Shown here: positions 59,521 to 64,000 of the stretch, piece by piece | How the letters are laid out: the number at the start of each line of letters is the position of its first letter | Numbering within the stretch: position 1 is the stretch's first letter | Source of the DNA: Nematostella vectensis | Taxonomy: Eukaryota; Cnidaria; Anthozoa; Actiniaria; Edwardsiidae | DNA: 64,000 nt | Assembly (NCBI RefSeq): GCF_932526225.1 | Contig: NC_064042.1 | Coordinates: forward strand, 10,058,540-10,122,539 | Direction: 5' to 3' | The notes under the pieces: model-generated | What the model saw: only the letters and a program-made list of their open reading frames with translations | What the model was told of the DNA's origin: nothing | The model's database searches: none | Position numbers and translations under genes: made by a program

Positions 59521-59544
59521 TGACACACGATGTGTGATAGTGGT

Positions 59545-59696
59545 TATAAATGAGGCATAGAGAGCCATCTTTAGCTGTGATTCAAGGGTCGTATCAAGGA
59601 GAGTCTGAAAGCTGTTTTAGCTGTATGGTCGAAACGCATCAAGTTAAAACCAAACTTGCAAAAAATAACGAAAAGCAGAAAATTGTTACGCGAACG
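59545..59696 (+). CDS. Candidate TATA box and first coding exon of a gene running off the right edge
   Basis: TATAAA lies at 59545-59550. An ATG at 59625 opens exactly 24 codons (MVETHQVKTKLAKNNEKQ..., basic) ending at ACG|GTGAGT in phase 0. The spacing (TATA, about 75 bp, ATG, strong donor) is what a first exon looks like. No matching downstream exon was found within the window, so the product is unknown. It could be a non-coding leader. Confidence 0.35.
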
Positions 59697-60029
59697 GTGA
59701 GTTTCCAGTAAATTGTAAAGTTATACAAAACCATCCAGTAAGAAAAACATTGATTTCTTACATAAACATACACCGATCGCTGGAGATTTAGTTTTGTCTT
59801 CTACAAACGACTTTTCAACGTTAGCTGTATGATAAATTTTTCAACTATAAATTATTATATATATTTCCGTTTACAATTTGTCAGACTTGAGTATTGTACT
59901 GGCGCCTTTTTAGCCGTCTTTTTTATATGAAAATCGCGTTTTTGGGTTTGAAATCGAAACAGTTTTTGTGATTCTCCAAAACTGATTACCTATATACATT
60001 ATTTTGTCAATTAGACACAGGAGTGACGA

Positions 60030-62830
60030 AGTTCTTCTAAAAAATTATGCTCGTGTCGGGATTGAGAACTCTTTTTTGTGAGTGTATTTTGAGTTTTTTT
60101 TTCTTCAAGTGTTGAAATAAACAGAAAGCATAGATTTATTCAAGTTTTCTAAAGACCTTGCACTGCAGGCGTGAATCTTTACAGGATTAACCAAACAAGG
60201 AAGTTGTTAAATGTTTTGGATTAATTCTGATATTGGCACATCATTTCATTTTCCATTTTCAAGTAAAACGGGATGTTAATGCAGCCAAAAACAACTTTTG
60301 TAAACATCCGCTTCTTATGGTTGGCTTTTAAACTTCGGGTTAAAGGGTTGCTTTGTTGCCACAAGCAAAGAGTTTGTTTTCTCATTATGTACAAATCAAA
60401 TTAACGTTTGTTGATAAAGACTCCTTATATTAGTTAAATTTCTGAAAGGTAAATTTGGCACTATGAAAAACGAAATATTCCTACGCTCGCCCTCTATCCC
60501 TCATCAGTCATTGCCATTTACATAACCACCCTTTATTTTTTGTGAAGGTTGTTTATTTAATTAATTCGAATGCATGCCACTTTCGGGCCATTCATCAAAA
60601 TTGACAAAGGAAAATGATTATTGTTTCCTCCCATCTACTTTAAAAGTGGAAGACGCTCTTTATTCTTTTTGCATTCCCTATCGGCACAGACTGACATTTG
60701 ACATTCGCAATTCAACCGAACTAGACGCGCAGTATTCATCATGACAATTATTTGAGCTCTAACATTAATGTTATGTCTTACACTCGACAAAGGACAAAAA
60801 GGCGTCTCGCAAGACTTAATGGCTTAAACAAAGTCTTCAACGTGTCTCTTCTGTCTTAAAGGTGAGTGGAAAATCGTTGGTGCTTTTTTTCTGTGGTCAC
60901 GATATTCCTAAATTGCTGAAATTCAAATATTTTCCCTCTGAATATGCTCAATTTGCAAAATCAAAATTCTTGTTGGCATTGTGGGTAAAACGCATGCATA
61001 TATAGGGAGTTCCTCCATTATTGCTCACTGAGTTTCAAGTCCAATAGATGTCGTTTGCGTACAATTAGTTAAGCAAAGTGCCTCTTGTTGCCATGGTAAA
61101 TGGCAGGCTATATCAGACCAGCCTTCTTTCAGTGCCCACTCGTCTCTTATTCAAGATCTTGCGGTTGTGATAGTCTAGCCTTTCAAGCGAAGAACAGCTT
61201 CTTCCAGGTATTTCCCTCTACAAATATTTATTTCGCTAAAACCAAACCTCGTTTTATATCGTTTCGTACTATATGAACAACTGTCTTTGTTTTGCTTTTT
61301 GGTGGATTTGTATTCACGCCAGTTTTGGCCATAATATTGTTAAAAGAAAAAAAAGACGTAAACTAGATGAATTGCTGATATCTAGCTCCATTCCAGCTCG
61401 ATTCCAGTTTCTGCCATGGAAGCGGCTGGAAATAGAGCATACAATTAATCCCTCTAAAGAAAACTTTTCTCGAGTATATCAAATGCAGAAAAGGTTAACC
61501 TTATTTTTCCTATCAAAATGCAAAAAGGCAAAGCCCCGAGCGCAGCAGCATTTTAGAAACCGTAAATTAAGGCTCACTTTTCTACACGTCACTAGAGCTC
61601 AATCATTAACAAATTCTCATATGTCAACGAACGTTTTTATATCATTTTGCTTTGTTTGACAAAGCGTCATAATATGATATTATTATTTCACTAACAATGA
61701 TTGATAAGTCTTAGCTGCAATAATGGAAAATGCAGTCTAAAACGACGTTTTATTTATTGCTGTATTATTTTGTCCTTTTATACTAAGCCAAAATTGAAAA
61801 TGACAGAATAGAGTACTTTTCATTTAAAGGGAATAGTCGTTATTAGTCGATCATTTATTAGCTTGACAGAAAGCATGAAAATCTCTTTAAATGTCAAATT
61901 GAAAATTGGGAAAACTAGCGGATGAAGTTATAGTTTGTAAAACGAAATAAAAAATATCAAAAACACTTATCATCTATTATTTGAACAGCAATCAGTTTGA
62001 AGTGTAGAACAAGGGCGCGTAATCCAGGAAAGCAGTTTATTTGCAGCTCTTCCTCTAAAAAAAAATGTCAAACTATCAGTAAAATCTAAGTGCATCGCAA
62101 ACAAGCAAACATCATGGCCTTATCCCTCCTTGGATCAGCACCAGCTAGCGGAATCTATACTACTAAAAGAACGCATCCATTTTTCATGCAAAGATAACTG
62201 ACGCAAATGTATTGGGCAAATATTGAAATGGAAAGAGCTCCGTTAATTTGCTTATCATTTATTCATAAATTTCATTGGTGAGCAAATTGAGTCTGACTTA
62301 CTTATCAGCCAGTGAAGTTCGTTCAAGCTTGAAAAGATGATAGACTAAGAAGGACTAGGTTTACACGTATTTCAATTAAAATTGCACCCGCGAATCAATG
62401 TATCGTAACCCCAGTGGCTCATGGGTAACGTATAAATGGCTGAATCCTGGTCTCTGAATGCCGTGTGAACATTAAGATTGGTAAAGCTTCATACACCTGT
62501 GTTTTTTATTTTTATTTACGCTAATTTTATTTATTTGATACTCACGAAGCATTGCAGGTTACGACACAGATTCTCCGAGCGCAACCTTTGAAATAGGTGT
62601 ATGTGTTATGCTCACCCCTTCAATGAATGAATCATGTGTACCCCCCCCCCCCCCCCCTCACACACGCACACGTATAAATTGAAATGAGAGCTTTGTAAGT
62701 CGAGAATTTCTACGTAAACTTGCAGGAATTCGTGTTTACTGCGATTTTGCTGGCAGCCATCTTGGAAATAGAGCCTAGTCCCTAACGTTTTAGAATATCC
62801 CAGGTCTCCCGCGCGCTCGCCCCAGGCTCT
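60030..62830. other. Non-coding region with possible leader exons
   Basis: Good donors occur at 60859/60860 (CTTAAAG|GTGAGT) and near 61207 (CTTCCAG|GTATTT). These might be alternative 5' exons of the same off-window gene. The 128-aa ORF at 61273-61659 lacks motifs. A poly-C/CA tract lies at 62641-62670. Confidence 0.3.
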
Positions 62831-62835
62831 TTTTA

Positions 62836-63228
62836 GGCCTGGCTAAACATTCAAACATGTTTGTCAAACATCGAAATCTCATGCGAGCATCTTTTTGTGG
62901 AGGTGGCTAAACACAAAAACATTTTCATAAGCGCGCGCACTTTTTCCGTCTCTTATGATTACGCGAGAAATCAAAGTGGCGCCAACGGAATTTCGAGCTG
63001 TTATTGGATAAAAGAACGAAGCGCGTGCAATATTTTTTGTGATGAGTGGCTAGACGATAAAACATGTGCATTCAATGCAACTGTTTCATGAAAATGTTTT
63101 GATCTCGTTCAAACATATGTACGTGTTGTGGAAGCCCATTGAGTGTCATGTTTTGTGGGTGGCTAAACTTACAAACATTTGTGTCAAACGCAATGTTTGA
63201 CAAACATGTTTGAATGTTTAGCCAGGCC
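62836..63228. mobile_element. 393-bp MITE, TSD TTTA
   Basis: The ends are GGCCTGGCTAAACATTCAAA and its exact complement, with perfect arms of about 36 bp. TTTA flanks both sides (62832-62835 and 63229-63232). The phrase gtggctaaac repeats internally in both orientations. The 76-aa ORF inside is by-product. Confidence 0.85.
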
Positions 63229-63289
63229 TTTAAGCCATTAAGAAAAACGACAAACTTTGATTTATATGTGTACACCATACATAGAGATG

Positions 63290-63369
63290 TACCCTGGTTC
63301 CAAGGCCTCGAGCGTCTCTCTAGTTAGTGGCCAGAGATAGAGACGTTCGAGGCTCTGGAACCTGGGTGA
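63290..63369. mobile_element. 80-bp palindromic MITE, TSD TAGAGATG
   Basis: TACCCTGGTTCCAAGGCCTC pairs with the right half (gttcgaggctctggaacctgggtga). The exact octamer TAGAGATG flanks it at 63282-63289 and 63370-63377. The termini resemble those of the element at 51659, so it may be a minimal relative. Confidence 0.8.
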
Positions 63370-63377
63370 TAGAGATG

Positions 63378-64000
63378 CTGCTAAATAGAAGCAATCAGCA
63401 CATATTTGTCTTGTGGCGAGTCAAGCAAGGCAGTCCCAACAATGGAGGCAGATATTTTGGCGCTATTTGCAAAAGGATATGCGCAAAGTTCCAGTATTGT
63501 GCTGACAGGGCGTCACTAGCTCAAATAAAGGGAAGGCTTAGAGGCTCACGTGACTTCTATGATATGATTGGTGATATGATTATTCTATAATAATATGATT
63601 CTTCTAAGATTCTCCGTCCGCCGCCGGTTTGTCAGCCTAGAAAATACCAAGTATTAGGCAAGCAGTCAATTCCATCGGCTAATTTAGAAAGGCTTTGCGC
63701 AGTGTTTACTATTGGTGTTTGTTTAGTTTGTTTTTAGATTATTATTACTTCCAAGCTTCAACGTATAATTTGTTTTCCAGATTCGACGTATAATTTGTTT
63801 TCCAATGAAAAATACATGTAATAACAAAGATTGACAATTGCTGTTTAAAAGAGTTCTCTTTAATATACATTTAGAGCCTGGGCCTTCTATGGTAATGTTT
63901 GGTGATCGATTCAGAAGTGCCACCCCCCTTCCTTCCGCCCCCACAACTCAGCCCGTTTCCAAGGCAACCCTACTCACACACACACACAAAAATAACTTAG
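63378..64000. other. No gene recognised
   Basis: Contains a 24-bp near-repeat (cgtataatttgttttcca at about 63761 and 63788) and a terminal CA tract. Nothing else was seen. Confidence 0.4.

Noticed and set aside
61273-61659. 128-aa ORF
   Set aside because: Composition is AT-driven with no domain, no splice context and no recognisable homologue.

Overview
The window looks like animal nuclear DNA, most likely from a cnidarian such as a sea anemone. It is AT-rich, has short GT-AG introns, and is densely filled with short inverted-repeat elements (MITEs) and fragments of non-LTR retrotransposons. Identified genes are eukaryotic and multi-exon: a tubulin cofactor E-like protein (TBCEL), EFHC2, a CAP-Gly protein, a GlcNAc-transferase-IV-like protein and membrane proteins with Frizzled-type cysteine-rich domains (CRDs). 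The species assignment is inference; the gene identities rest on recognisable protein sequence read from the exons.

Layout. 1-745: decayed LINE reverse transcriptase (minus). 836-6558: an unrecognised minus-strand gene whose six phase-compatible exons encode a zinc ribbon, two copies of a roughly 63-residue domain and a Pro/Thr-rich repeat tail. 7080-9990: broken plus-strand ORFs of mobile or virus-like character, split by a 1,180-bp inverted-repeat element with a 6-bp target duplication. 10610-15877: two minus-strand CRD genes, one complete (signal peptide, two CRDs, one membrane span) and one represented only by its first exon. 16.2-26.3 kb: a repeat-dominated stretch with a 2.7-kb long-terminal-inverted-repeat element and a LINE 3' end. 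26594-31813: TBCEL, four exons, 424 codons. 32.3-33.1 kb: a 22-bp minisatellite of about 40 units. 33.6-38.3 kb: foldback elements around an intronless MGAT4-like gene. 38.3-43.8 kb: mostly featureless AT-rich DNA. 44808-50588: EFHC2 on the minus strand, 14 exons, 731 codons, all junction phases consistent. 50878-53674: a divergent CAP-Gly gene, five exons, sharing a 289-bp promoter region with EFHC2. 55221-56528: an intronless helical-repeat protein, probably mitochondrial. 56.5-64 kb: mostly non-coding, with a possible first exon of a plus-strand gene near 59.6 kb and two MITEs with target duplications.

Functional themes. EFHC2 (a ciliary doublet microtubule protein in known animals), the CAP-Gly protein and TBCEL all concern tubulin or microtubules. 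Only EFHC2 and the CAP-Gly gene are physically linked by a promoter. The most novel items are the zinc-ribbon/duplicated-domain gene, the MGAT4-like protein lacking an intact DxD-type motif, and several elements with clear target duplications that I cannot place in a named family.
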